Shown here: piece after piece, positions 25,526 through 34,383 of the stretch | Layout: the number at the start of each line of letters is the position of its first letter | Numbering within the stretch: position 1 is the first letter of the stretch | Source: Candidatus Schekmanbacteria bacterium RIFCSPLOWO2_02_FULL_38_14 | GTDB taxonomy: Bacteria > Schekmanbacteria > GWA2-38-11 | Direction of reading: 5' to 3' | Assembly (NCBI GenBank): GCA_001790855.1 | Contig: MGDH01000011.1 | Span: 124,001 to 188,000, forward strand | DNA length: 64,000 bases | Notes under the pieces: model-generated | What the model was told of the DNA's origin: nothing | Database searches by the model: none | The model's input: only the letters and a program-made list of their open reading frames with translations | Translations under genes and position numbers: made by a program

Positions 25526-26869
25526 ATGGAAGATATATGGAAAGAAACTTTAACTCTTATTTCAGCTCAGGTCAATCAGCAATGTTTTAATACGTGGTTT
25601 AAACCTACTACTCAGTTAAACTACAGCCCTGAACAAAATGTGCTTCAGGTAGAGATTCCAAACAGTTATTTTGAATCATGGCTTAAAGAAAACCACATGA
25701 ATCTGATTGAGGATACTGTATGGAAAATTACAAACAATCCATCTCTGAAAATAGAATTTGTATCTTCATTAAATGGCAAAGATATTTCCACAGAAGCACA
25801 GAAAACCTCCAAGATTGAACCAAACAGGATATCATCGCATCTTGGAACCTATCCACAGTGCCTTAATCCGAATTACACATTTGGAAATTTTGTTGTCGGT
25901 TCCTCAAACCAGTTAGCAAACGCTGCTACATTGTCCGTTTCAGAACAACCAGGGAAAAGATATAATCCTCTTTTTATTTACGGAGGTACAGGCTTAGGAA
26001 AAACTCACCTCATTCACGCTATTGGCAACAAAGCCTTTTCTCTTAATTCAAATCTTAGTATTTATTACCTGTCAACTGAAAATTTTGTGAACGACCTGGT
26101 AGCATCAATAAGGTTTAACAAAATGGAAGAATTCAGAAAGAGGTACAGAAGATCTGATATATTGCTAATAGACGACATTCAATTTATTGGTGGCAAAACA
26201 AAGAGCATGGAAGAGTTCTTTTTTACATTTAATGACCTTTATAATTTCAACAAACAGATAGTTATGACATCTGACCGTCCACCAAGAGAAATTTCAAACT
26301 TGGAAGAAAGGCTGAGATCGAGATTTGAATGGGGACTTATGGTAGACATTCAGGAACCCGAACTTGAAACCAAAATTGCAATAATGAAAAAGAAAGCAGA
26401 ACTTTGGAAAATTAATATTTCAGATGAAGTTGCAATGTATATGGCTAACAATTTAGGACCAAGTGTGAGAGATCTTGAGGGTGCATTGAAAAAAGTAAGC
26501 GCTTTTGCCCAGCTCGCAGAAACACCGATTTCCTTCAGCCTTGTGGAAGAAGTTCTTAAGGGACAAATTAAGCCTAAGGATAAGATGGTCACAATTGATG
26601 AAATTCAAAAGGTTGTTGCTGAAAAATATAACACCAGGGTAAATGATTTGAAATCAAAATCAAGAAGGCGTGAACTTGTGATTCCACGCCAAATAGCAAT
26701 GTATCTTTCAAAAAACCTTACTAATGATTCCCTTCAGCAAATAGGCAGAAAGTTCGGGAATAAAGACCATACAACAGTAATCCATTCAGTAAAAAAAGTA
26801 GAAGAGGGCAGGATAAAGGACCCGATTCTTTTCAGAGTAATTGAAGAATTAAAAGATCAGCTTACCTGA
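25526..26869 (+). CDS. dnaA: Chromosomal replication initiator protein DnaA
   Basis: The 447-residue protein has all DnaA domains: domain I (about 1-85, WKETLTLISAQVNQQCFNTWFKPT), a short linker, the AAA+ core (about 110-330) with Walker A GGTGLGKTH, Walker B ILLIDDIQF and sensor motif RLRSRFEWGL. Domain IV ends it with the DNA-binding signature IAMYLSKNLTNDSLQQIG and NKDHTTVIHSVKKV. It opens oriC and represses its own promoter in most bacteria. dnaN, recF and gyrB, common neighbours, are absent; the flanks are signalling genes. The ATG is preceded by AAGG at usual spacing. Confidence 0.97.
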   Translation: MEDIWKETLTLISAQVNQQCFNTWFKPTTQLNYSPEQNVLQVEIPNSYFESWLKENHMNLIEDTVWKITNNPSLKIEFVSSLNGKDISTEAQKTSKIEPNRISSHLGTYPQCLNPNYTFGNFVVGSSNQLANAATLSVSEQPGKRYNPLFIYGGTGLGKTHLIHAIGNKAFSLNSNLSIYYLSTENFVNDLVASIRFNKMEEFRKRYRRSDILLIDDIQFIGGKTKSMEEFFFTFNDLYNFNKQIVMTSDRPPREISNLEERLRSRFEWGLMVDIQEPELETKIAIMKKKAELWKINISDEVAMYMANNLGPSVRDLEGALKKVSAFAQLAETPISFSLVEEVLKGQIKPKDKMVTIDEIQKVVAEKYNTRVNDLKSKSRRRELVIPRQIAMYLSKNLTNDSLQQIGRKFGNKDHTTVIHSVKKVEEGRIKDPILFRVIEELKDQLT

Positions 26870-26994
26870 AGATAGTTTCAAGTTTGAAATTCTGGAAATT
26901 TCCGTCACTTATTTTACAATTTTTAATCAACTCTGAGCCTGTAACTTGAAATAACAAATCTTATCTGATTGATTTTCTATTTCTAATTTTATCA

Positions 26995-27022
26995 TTGACA
27001 TAACTAAAAATTTCTATATAAT
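26995..27022 (+). promoter_or_regulatory. Sigma-70-type promoter for the GAF-domain gene
   Basis: A perfect TTGACA (26995-27000) and a perfect TATAAT (27017-27022) are separated by 16 bases. The ATG of the GAF-domain gene lies 27 bases after the -10 box. This is the clearest housekeeping promoter in the window and shows that the GAF gene is transcribed independently of dnaA. Confidence 0.8.
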
Positions 27023-27049
27023 TTTTTAAAATTATAACTAACAGGTTCA

Positions 27050-27592
27050 ATGGAAGAATTTACAGAAAAAATAAAAAGCATTGCATCGCAGATTACTCTG
27101 GAAAACAAGGCAAAAGTATTTGAAGATACAATAGACGTTGTTGTTGATTTCTTATCAAAGTATTTTAATGTCAATTCCGGCGAGGTTGGAATACTGCTTA
27201 TTACATCAAATGGAAAGTTTTTAAGATTTGTTGCTCCAAAAAAACTCTTTAAAAGCGGAGCTACTTTTCCAATTTCAAAAAGAGAAAGTGTGTCTACCAG
27301 GGTAATTACTACTCTTAAGCCTGATATTCAAAATAATCTTTCAAACATAAAACACCTGAGCATCTATGAACAGGTGAAGACATCTGAAGACAAGCCAAAA
27401 GCGATCCAGAAAATGCTTACTTATCCTTTACTATCTGAAAGCAAAGCATTAGGGGTTATTCAGATAAGCAGGAAAGGTGATACCCCTCAGCAGGCAGGAC
27501 CTGACTTTACTCAATCTGATATCAAAAAACTAACTGATTTATCCCCTCTGTTTCTACCCTACTTAACAAAAAGCAAACCTGATTTTATTTAA
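27050..27592 (+). CDS. Stand-alone GAF-domain protein
   Basis: The 180-residue soluble protein is essentially one GAF domain: a helical start (about 1-40), then GEVGILLITSNGKFLRFVAPKKL and, near 140, MLTYPLLSESKALGVIQISRKG, the usual GAF strand ending. There is no output domain. It could bind a nucleotide or small ligand and act through a partner. It has its own strong promoter and ends 5 bases from the convergent KH-domain gene. No catalytic residues are visible. Confidence 0.75.
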   Translation: MEEFTEKIKSIASQITLENKAKVFEDTIDVVVDFLSKYFNVNSGEVGILLITSNGKFLRFVAPKKLFKSGATFPISKRESVSTRVITTLKPDIQNNLSNIKHLSIYEQVKTSEDKPKAIQKMLTYPLLSESKALGVIQISRKGDTPQQAGPDFTQSDIKKLTDLSPLFLPYLTKSKPDFI

Positions 27593-27597
27593 AAAAT

Positions 27598-27828
27598 CTA
27601 CTCTTTAATCCCAACAATTACCTTTTTCCTGTTTTTTCTCCCAACAGCATTCATAATATTCCTTATGCTGTTTATTATTCTACCTTTTTTTCCTATTACC
27701 AGCCCCAGTTCATCCTTAGCAACTGAAATCTCAATTATTGCAGTAGATTCGCTTTCAGTAATGCTTATGTTTACCTCCTCCGGCTTGTCCACAAGTTTCT
27801 GAACAATAATTTGAATTAGCTCTTTCAT
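27598..27828 (-). CDS. KH-domain RNA-binding protein (KhpA-like)
   Basis: The 76-residue protein is a single KH domain of the KhpA/YlqC type with the RNA-binding GxxG loop in LVIGKKGRIINSIRNIM. KhpA-like proteins bind RNA broadly and in some bacteria influence cell size and division, with KhpB/Jag as partner. The gene is normally between rpsP and rimM; here it lies alone, convergent with the GAF gene. A TTGACA on the minus strand at 27919-27914 with weak -10 candidates may be its promoter. Confidence 0.88.
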   Translation of the reverse strand: MKELIQIIVQKLVDKPEEVNISITESESTAIIEISVAKDELGLVIGKKGRIINSIRNIMNAVGRKNRKKVIVGIKE

Positions 27829-27966
27829 TGTCTTTTCTCCTTTTATAATCGCTGTAAAATCAAAAATCTAAGGTCCAAATCTACTGAACTTTTTTATCTT
27901 ATTCTTGCAAAATTCTTGTCAATTAATTTTGTTTGTAGCTATGTTAAGCAGTGTAATCATTTTTCA

Positions 27967-28455
27967 CTACCTCACACTCTTATATGGCAAAGCGATAACT
28001 CCTGTTCTTGCCATTTCTTCTATTCCAAACCTTGAAAGAAGCTTTATAATACCCTTAATCTGCCTGTCATTTCCTGTTACCTGAATTGTAACGGTACTTT
28101 CAGATAAATCCACAACAGTGCTGTTAAACACATCGCTTATCTCAATTATCTCTCCCCTGGTTTCATTGTTGCAATTAACAGTTATTATTGCAAGCTCCCT
28201 GGTTATTGAATCAGAATATTTCAAATCAACAACTTTAATCACATCAATTAATTTTCTGAGCTGCTTGATGACCTGTTCAAGTACATCCTCATCTCCTGTA
28301 ACCACAATCGTAATTCTAGTCACATCAGGCTTTTCTGTAACTCCTGCAGCTATGCTTTCAATGTTATATGCCCTTCTAGCAAAAAGCCCTGCAATATGGG
28401 AAAGAACACCAGGATGGTTTCTCACAAGTATTGAAAGAGTATGTTTTTCTTCCAT
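27967..28455 (-). CDS. ilvH: Acetolactate synthase small (regulatory) subunit
   Basis: The 162-residue protein has the N-terminal ACT domain (TLSILVRNHPGVLSHIAGLFARR, N-terminal third) and the C-terminal small-subunit domain (RELAIITVNC, RTGVIALPY). It confers valine feedback inhibition on the large subunit. GGGAG precedes the ATG. It follows ilvB after 11 bases in the same direction. ilvC, which often follows, is absent. Confidence 0.95.
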   Translation of the reverse strand: MEEKHTLSILVRNHPGVLSHIAGLFARRAYNIESIAAGVTEKPDVTRITIVVTGDEDVLEQVIKQLRKLIDVIKVVDLKYSDSITRELAIITVNCNNETRGEIIEISDVFNSTVVDLSESTVTIQVTGNDRQIKGIIKLLSRFGIEEMARTGVIALPYKSVR

Positions 28456-28466
28456 AATAAAGCTCC

Positions 28467-30143
28467 CTAACCTAAAACATTTTTAACAGTCCCGCCCGGA
28501 GGAATCATCGGCATCACATTTTCTTCTCTGTCAACCCTGAAATCCATGATAACAGGTTCTTCCATCTCGAGCGCTTTGGCAATTGCAGATTTTACATCTT
28601 CTTTTCTTTGGACAAGTATCCCTTTTGCCCTGTACCCTTCAGCAATTTTTACAAAATCAGGGCTTACTCCTAAATCTGTCTCAGAATATCTTCCGCCATA
28701 AAACAGTTCCTGCCACTGTCTTACCATTCCAAGATAGCCATTGTTAAGAATTGCAACTTTGATTGGAATCTTATACTGAACAGCAGTTGCAATTTCCTGA
28801 ATAGTCATCTGAAAGCTTCCATCTCCGGTTATGTTGACTACAGTCTTTTTTGGACACCCTATTTTTGCTCCGATTGCTGCTGGAAATCCAAATCCCATTG
28901 TCCCCAATCCGCCTGAAGTAATCAGAGTTCTCGGGTTTTCAAATTTATAATACTGGGCTGTCCACATCTGATGCTGGCCAACATCAGTAGTGATGATTGC
29001 ATTGCCTTTTGTCGCTTCGTAGATTTGCTCAATAATATACTGTGGTTTGATAACTTTGTCAGAATCACTGTATGCCATTGGAAATTCTTTTTTAAGCTCA
29101 TTCAATTTTGCAACCCATTTTTCTCTTTTATTTGGCTTAAGCTTTTCAAGTATCACTTTCAAAACCATTTTGCAGTTACCAACAATAGGAATGTGGCATT
29201 TTTTAATTTTTCCTATTTCTGCAGGGTCAATATCAATGTGAATAATTTTTGCATTGACAGCAAAGTGTTCCGGTTTTCCTGTAACCCTGTCTGAAAACCT
29301 TGTACCTATTGCAATCAGCACATCAGCTTCTGCGACAGCGATGTTTGCATATTTTGTCCCATGCATCCCAAGCATCCCAAGAGAAAGAGAATGCGTTCCA
29401 GGAAAAGACCCGAGCCCCATCAAAGTCATTGCAACGGGGATGGAGCCAGTTTCAGCAAGGCTGAAAAGCTCTTCGCTTGCACCAGATGAAAGAACGCCTC
29501 CCCCTGCATAGATAACTGGCTTCTCAGCAGATTCTATGGCTTTTGTTGCCTCTATAATTTGTTTTGCATGACCTTTGATGCTTGGTTGGTAGCTTGGAAG
29601 ACGAAGTTCCAGGGATTTATCCGAAACAACTTCTGATGTCTGAATATCCCTTGGGACATCAACAAGAACAGGTCCAGTTCTTCCGCTTTTTGCAATGTGA
29701 AAAGCCTCTACCAAGACTCTTTCAAGCTTTGTTACATCTTTAACAAGATAATTATATTTTGTTATAGGGACACTTATTCCATAAATGTCTGCCTCCTGAA
29801 AACTGTCATTTCCGATCATGCTGGTTGGAACTTGCCCTGTAACAGCAACCAAAGGAACAGAATCCATATTTGCATTTGCAAGACCAGTAACCAGATTTGT
29901 AGCGCCAGGACCTGATGTGGCAAAAACCACTCCGACTTTACCTGTTGCCCTTGCATATCCGTCAGCTGCATGAATCGCCCCCTGTTCATGCCTCGTTAGA
30001 ATATGGGTTATATCCTTTACACCATAAAGAGCATCATAAATCGGGATGTTCTGCCCTCCAGGATATCCAAATACAGTATCAACTCCCTGTTTCAAAAGGG
30101 TATCAATAATAACCTGAGATCCTTTTCTTTTCAAAAAACTCAT
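28467..30143 (-). CDS. ilvB: Acetolactate synthase large subunit
   Basis: The protein has 558 residues. The active-site glutamate is in RHEQGAIHAADGYARATGK near residue 50, the thiamine-diphosphate motif begins at GDGSFQMTIQEIAT near 440 and continues to ILNNGYLGM. It makes acetolactate or acetohydroxybutyrate for valine, leucine and isoleucine. AGGAG directly abuts the ATG at 30143, which is too close. A TTG three codons in (30134) is 8 bases from AGGAG and gives MKRKGSQVI, matching the usual family start, so initiation there is more likely. A promoter and hairpin-bearing leader lie upstream. Confidence 0.96.
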   Translation of the reverse strand: MSFLKRKGSQVIIDTLLKQGVDTVFGYPGGQNIPIYDALYGVKDITHILTRHEQGAIHAADGYARATGKVGVVFATSGPGATNLVTGLANANMDSVPLVAVTGQVPTSMIGNDSFQEADIYGISVPITKYNYLVKDVTKLERVLVEAFHIAKSGRTGPVLVDVPRDIQTSEVVSDKSLELRLPSYQPSIKGHAKQIIEATKAIESAEKPVIYAGGGVLSSGASEELFSLAETGSIPVAMTLMGLGSFPGTHSLSLGMLGMHGTKYANIAVAEADVLIAIGTRFSDRVTGKPEHFAVNAKIIHIDIDPAEIGKIKKCHIPIVGNCKMVLKVILEKLKPNKREKWVAKLNELKKEFPMAYSDSDKVIKPQYIIEQIYEATKGNAIITTDVGQHQMWTAQYYKFENPRTLITSGGLGTMGFGFPAAIGAKIGCPKKTVVNITGDGSFQMTIQEIATAVQYKIPIKVAILNNGYLGMVRQWQELFYGGRYSETDLGVSPDFVKIAEGYRAKGILVQRKEDVKSAIAKALEMEEPVIMDFRVDREENVMPMIPPGGTVKNVLG

Positions 30144-30301
30144 CTCCTGTGATTAGTTTAGAAAATATGGGGTTAGAAAACCCCGCCTTATAGACAGACG
30201 GACTATTTTTGTCCAGTTGTTTTCTCCTTCTTTCATCAGCTGAAATCTGATAAGTGTCAGCTTATTTTAGAAATCTTAATTAAATCCACATACTTAGTCA
30301 A
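30144..30301 (-). promoter_or_regulatory. ilvB promoter and structured leader, possible attenuator
   Basis: On the minus strand TTGACT (30301-30296) and TAAGAT (30278-30273) are 17 bases apart, a reasonable promoter. The roughly 120-base leader then contains three candidate hairpins: ATCAG with CTGAT, GGAC with GTCC, and GGGG with CCCC (30184-30169) followed by ATATTTTCT. That order resembles an attenuator for a branched-chain amino acid operon. I find no T-box consensus and no clear leucine/valine/isoleucine-rich leader peptide, so the mechanism is open. Confidence 0.5.
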
Positions 30302-30354
30302 TTAATTTTTTGAAATCAAAGATTTTTCTCTCTTTTTAAAAAGGAACAAAAATC

Positions 30355-30378
30355 TTGACAACAGCAGTTTCTTATAAT
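30355..30378 (+). promoter_or_regulatory. Candidate promoter of the acyl-CoA carboxylase genes (12-bp spacer)
   Basis: A perfect TTGACA (30355-30360) and a perfect TATAAT (30373-30378) lie 81 bases before the carboxyltransferase ATG, but only 12 bases apart instead of 16-18. A weaker -10 (TATTTA, 30378-30383) sits at the normal 17-base distance. The same geometry recurs at 42622 and 57041. Confidence 0.45.
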
Positions 30379-30458
30379 ATTTAACAATCGCTTTAGAGAA
30401 GAAATTGGCATGAATAAATGGTTCAATCAAACGTCAAAATGCAAAGGGAGAAGCCATA

Positions 30459-32009
30459 ATGTCCATTGAAAAAATGCTTGAGGAACTTCGTAAAAAAAAC
30501 AAACTTGCTGAACTTGGAGGAGGTTCTGAAAAAATTGAAAAACAGCATGCGGAAGGAAAACTTACAGCAAGAGAAAGAATCAATCTCCTGCTTGACGAAG
30601 GAAGTTTTGTTGAGCTTGATAAATTCGTGGTTCACCGCTGTTACGATTTTGGAATGGACAAGCAGAAGATCTATGGAGACGGCGTTGTAACCGGATACGG
30701 AAGAATTGATGGAAGACTTGTTTATGTCTTTTCACAGGATTTCACTGTTTTCGGCGGCTCTCTTAGTGAAACATATGCAAGGAAGATATGTAAAATAATG
30801 GATATGGCAATGAAAACCGGAGCTCCTGTAATAGGACTGAACGATTCAGGAGGAGCAAGGATTCAGGAAGGAGTTATAAGCCTTGGCGGTTACGCAGAAA
30901 TTTTTTCAAGAAACGTTCTTGCCTCAGGAGTGATTCCCCAGATATCAGCAATAATGGGTCCCTGCGCAGGAGGAGCCGTTTACTCACCTGCCCTCACTGA
31001 CTTCATTTTTATGGTAAAAAAAACAAGCTATATGTTCATAACAGGACCTGATGTAATAAAGACAGTAACCCACGAAGTTGTTACCAAGGAGGAACTTGGT
31101 GGAGCAATGACACATAATTCAAAAAGCGGTGTTGCCCACTTTGCCTGCGCAAACGAAGAAGAAACACTTTCAATGATTAGAGAACTCCTAAGTTTTCTTC
31201 CATCAAATTATAGGGAAGACCCTCCCTTGATTGAATGCACCGATGATCCTGAAAGGGAGGATGATAAACTGCAATCCCTTGTTCCAGAAAACCCGAACAA
31301 GCCCTATGATATGAAAGAGTTGATTGAAACAGTTATTGATAATCACTATTTTTTTGAGGTTCATTCACACTACGCAAAAAATATCATTGTTGGCTTTGCC
31401 AGGTTAAATGGCAGGAGCATTGGCATTATTGCAAACCAGCCTGCATTCCTTGCAGGAACACTCGACATAGATGCTTCTCTGAAGGGAGGAAGGTTCATCA
31501 GATTCTGCGATTGTTTTAATATACCTATTGTAACATTTGAAGATGTTCCGGGTTTTCTTCCGGGAACGACTCAGGAATATGGAGGAATAATAAAACACGG
31601 GGCAAAACTTTTATATGCATACTGCGAAGCCACTGTTCCAAAAATAACTGTCATAACACGCAAGGCATACGGTGGCGCTTATGATGTTATGTCAAGCAAG
31701 CATATTCATGGCGATATAAGCTTTGCATATCCAACAGCAGAAATAGCAGTAATGGGCCCTGACGGAGCAGTAAATATCATATTCAGAAAAGAACTTGCAA
31801 AAGCCAAAGACCCTATCAAGCGCAAAGAAGAGCTTGTTGAAGAATACAGACAAAAATTTGCAAACCCATATGTTGCTGCTGAACTTGGATACATCGATGA
31901 AATAATAGAACCAAAAGATACGCGCAAGAAACTGATTCAAGCACTGATGATGCTTGAAACAAAAGTAGACTCTATTCCTGCAAAAAAGCACAGCAATGAA
32001 CCGTATTAG
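30459..32009 (+). CDS. Acyl-CoA carboxylase carboxyltransferase subunit (propionyl-/methylmalonyl-CoA type)
   Basis: The 516-residue protein has the crotonase-fold carboxyltransferase architecture. [17 protein letters not shown] is near 30, the oxyanion loops [13 protein letters not shown] near 125 and [13 protein letters not shown] near 370 are intact, and [13 protein letters not shown] precedes the C-terminal [17 protein letters not shown]. Length and motifs match PccB/MmdA rather than AccA or AccD. It moves CO2 from biotin to propionyl-CoA or a similar acyl-CoA, or the reverse if part of a decarboxylase. Biotin carboxylase and biotin carrier genes follow in the same direction. MeaB at the far end of the window suggests methylmalonyl-CoA metabolism. 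Confidence 0.92.
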   Translation: MSIEKMLEELRKKNKLAELGGGSEKIEKQHAEGKLTARERINLLLDEGSFVELDKFVVHRCYDFGMDKQKIYGDGVVTGYGRIDGRLVYVFSQDFTVFGGSLSETYARKICKIMDMAMKTGAPVIGLNDSGGARIQEGVISLGGYAEIFSRNVLASGVIPQISAIMGPCAGGAVYSPALTDFIFMVKKTSYMFITGPDVIKTVTHEVVTKEELGGAMTHNSKSGVAHFACANEEETLSMIRELLSFLPSNYREDPPLIECTDDPEREDDKLQSLVPENPNKPYDMKELIETVIDNHYFFEVHSHYAKNIIVGFARLNGRSIGIIANQPAFLAGTLDIDASLKGGRFIRFCDCFNIPIVTFEDVPGFLPGTTQEYGGIIKHGAKLLYAYCEATVPKITVITRKAYGGAYDVMSSKHIHGDISFAYPTAEIAVMGPDGAVNIIFRKELAKAKDPIKRKEELVEEYRQKFANPYVAAELGYIDEIIEPKDTRKKLIQALMMLETKVDSIPAKKHSNEPY

Positions 32010-32100
32010 GGGAAGATTAAAAATTAAAAATAAAAAGTTAAAATGTCAGAGTAGAATGTAAAATGACAAATCAAGAGTTTGTTGAAAAACTTGGATTATT

Positions 32101-32202
32101 GTCATTGCGAGCGAAGCGAAGCAATCTCATTAAAAAGCTGACAGCTTTAGCTGATAGCTAAAAAGTGAGATTGCTTTGTCGCTAAACGCTCCTCGCAATG
32201 AC
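32101..32202. repeat. Small inverted-repeat element, GTCATTGCGAG family, copy 2
   Basis: The element starts GTCATTGCGAGCGAAGCGAA and ends CTCGCAATGAC, with inner arms GAAGCAATCTC and GAGATTGCTT. The outer arms match copy 1 at 9275-9397, but the centre differs: it holds AGCTGACAGCTTTAGCTGAT, an AGCT-rich inverted repeat. It sits between the carboxyltransferase and biotin carboxylase genes without breaking them. Confidence 0.8.
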
Positions 32203-32239
32203 ATCGAAAGTCTTTTTCAATAGTAATAAGAGAGGAAAT

Positions 32240-33733
32240 ATGTTTACCAAAATAATGGTTGCTAACAGAGGAGAAATTGCGGTTAGGATTTTAAGAGCCT
32301 GCCGCGAAATGAAGATACAAACAGTTGCCATCTATTCCGAAGCCGACAGAAATTCTCTTCACGTTCGCTACGCTGATGAAGCCTACTGTGTAGGACCTGC
32401 CCCTTCAATAGAAAGTTACCTTAATCAAAAAAAAATAATAAAGACTGCAAAAGAAGTAGGTGTTCAGGCAATTCACCCAGGCTATGGATTCCTAGCTGAA
32501 AATTCCGGTTTTGCAAAATTCTGTGAAGATGAAGGGATTGTCTTCATAGGCCCCCACTATTCTGCAATTGAAGCAATGGGAAGCAAGACGTTTGCCCGTC
32601 AGAAAATGATGAATGCAAATGTCCCAACAGTTCCAGGAACTTCACAGCCAATTGAAAGCGATGAGGAGATTGAAAGGATTGCAGATGATATTGGCTATCC
32701 TGTAATGATTAAGGCAAGCGCTGGCGGTGGCGGAAAAGGAATGAGGCTTGTTAAGAAAAAAGAAGATATAAAAGGTTCAATCAGGGCAGCAAAGTCAGAA
32801 GCAAAATCAGCATTTGGAGATTCATCAGTCTATATAGAAAAATTCATTGAAACCTCTCGGCATATTGAGTTCCAGGTTCTTGGAGACAAGTATGGGAACC
32901 TGATTCATCTTAATGAGAGGGAGTGTTCAATCCAGAGAAGACATCAAAAGGTTATAGAAGAATCACCTTCTCCAATCGTTGACCCCGAGATGAGAAAGAA
33001 AATGGGCGCTGCTGCTGTGAGTGCTGCAAAGGCAGTAAATTACTACAGCGCTGGAACAGTTGAATTTCTTGTAGATAAAAACAAAAATTTTCACTTTCTT
33101 GAAATGAACACCCGTCTTCAGGTAGAACATCCTGTTACTGAAATGACAACAGGAATAGACATTGTAAAAGAAATGATAAAAATTGCAGCAGGTGAAAATC
33201 TTTCCATCCGTCAGGAAAACGTTGAACTGCGCGGAGCATGCATCGAATGCAGAATCTATGCAGAAGATCCTGACAACAACTTTCTCCCTTTTCCTGGAAA
33301 AATCTGTGAACTGAGAACACCCGGAGGTCCCGGAGTAAGGGATGACAGCGGAGTTTTTGAGGGTTACGTTGTTCCAATATACTATGACCCTATGATTTCA
33401 AAACTGGCTGTATGGGGAAAAGACAGGAATGAAGCAATAGAAAAGATGAGTCGCGCCTTGACTGAATACTCTATTAAGGGAATAAAAACAACCATACCCT
33501 TTCACGAAAGAGTGATGAAAAACAAACATTTCATAAATGGAGACTTTGATACAAATTTTATTGACACGAAATTTAATATTAAAGAAAAAACTGATAAAAA
33601 CAACTCAAACAAGGAAATAGCCCTTATTTCTGCAGTGCTTTGGGCTTTTAATGAAGAAAAAGAAAAGATTAAGAACTCAAAAGCCGTAAACAATAAAAAA
33701 GTTTCAGGATTTAACCCGTGGAAGGGAAGATAA
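32240..33733 (+). CDS. Biotin carboxylase subunit of acyl-CoA carboxylase
   Basis: The 497-residue protein begins at the ATG at 32240, chosen because AGAGAGG lies just upstream and MFTKIMVANRGEIAVRILRAC is the family start; an earlier in-frame ATG falls inside the repeat. The ATP-grasp fold shows KASAGGGGKGMRLVK near 160, ECSIQRRHQKVIEESPSP near 230 and FLEMNTRLQVEHPVTEM near 285. It carboxylates biotin with bicarbonate and ATP. Its presence makes an ATP-dependent carboxylase more likely than a sodium-pumping decarboxylase. Some 40 residues after the core (about 455-497) are charged and low complexity. It may also serve acetyl-CoA carboxylase. Confidence 0.94.
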   Translation: MFTKIMVANRGEIAVRILRACREMKIQTVAIYSEADRNSLHVRYADEAYCVGPAPSIESYLNQKKIIKTAKEVGVQAIHPGYGFLAENSGFAKFCEDEGIVFIGPHYSAIEAMGSKTFARQKMMNANVPTVPGTSQPIESDEEIERIADDIGYPVMIKASAGGGGKGMRLVKKKEDIKGSIRAAKSEAKSAFGDSSVYIEKFIETSRHIEFQVLGDKYGNLIHLNERECSIQRRHQKVIEESPSPIVDPEMRKKMGAAAVSAAKAVNYYSAGTVEFLVDKNKNFHFLEMNTRLQVEHPVTEMTTGIDIVKEMIKIAAGENLSIRQENVELRGACIECRIYAEDPDNNFLPFPGKICELRTPGGPGVRDDSGVFEGYVVPIYYDPMISKLAVWGKDRNEAIEKMSRALTEYSIKGIKTTIPFHERVMKNKHFINGDFDTNFIDTKFNIKEKTDKNNSNKEIALISAVLWAFNEEKEKIKNSKAVNNKKVSGFNPWKGR

Positions 33734-33802
33734 AGTAAGCCTTGTATTATAACTTACAACTAAAAACTATGCTTATCATAAAATATTTTAAAGGAACTAA
33801 AA

Positions 33803-34306
33803 ATGCACTACATAGCATCAATTGGCAATGAAGAACACAGGATTGATATAGAAAAAAAAGATGGAAATCTTTTTGCGATTATCGTTGGTGGTAAAAAATA
33901 TGATGTTGATGTAGTCCATTCAGAACATTCTCTTTATTCTCTTATTCTTAATGGAAAATCATATGAAGTTGATATTGATGCAAAGGATGGAATCTGCAAT
34001 ATCCTGATAAAGGGAGAACATTATGTTATAAATGTTATAAATGAGAAGAAAAAAGGGCTCTGGATAAAATCAAGAGAACATACAGTTGAAGGCAAACAAT
34101 CCGTTACCACTGAAATGCCAGGAAAAGTAGTAAAGATTCTTGCCCAAAAAGGCCATGAAGTAAAACTGAATCAGGGCCTTATCGTTGTTGAAGCAATGAA
34201 GATGGAAAATGAGCTCAAATCACCAAAAAACGGAAAGGTAATTGAAATAAATATCAGGGAAGGTGAAATAGTGGAAAGTGGTACAACACTTATGGTGATT
34301 GAGTAG
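33803..34306 (+). CDS. Biotin carboxyl carrier subunit
   Basis: The 167-residue protein ends in a biotinyl domain with the biotinylated lysine in VVEAMKMENELKSP near residue 132. The first 90 residues form a beta-rich region (YIASIGNEEHRIDIEKKDG, YEVDIDAKDG) like the N-terminal part of carrier subunits of propionyl-CoA carboxylase-type enzymes. It shuttles carboxybiotin between the two preceding gene products. It lies 69 bases downstream of the biotin carboxylase gene with a weak AAAGGA site before the ATG. Confidence 0.93.
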   Translation: MHYIASIGNEEHRIDIEKKDGNLFAIIVGGKKYDVDVVHSEHSLYSLILNGKSYEVDIDAKDGICNILIKGEHYVINVINEKKKGLWIKSREHTVEGKQSVTTEMPGKVVKILAQKGHEVKLNQGLIVVEAMKMENELKSPKNGKVIEINIREGEIVESGTTLMVIE

Positions 34307-34383
34307 TATATTTTTTATCTGATGTAGTTTACCCGGTTTTCAAAAGTGATATATAATAATTGCGGTGCGGTGATTCATTTCCA

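Noticed and set aside
32198-32239. Biotin carboxylase start at the ATG at 32198
   Set aside because: That codon lies within the dispersed repeat; the ATG at 32240 has a good ribosome-binding site and the family N-terminus.
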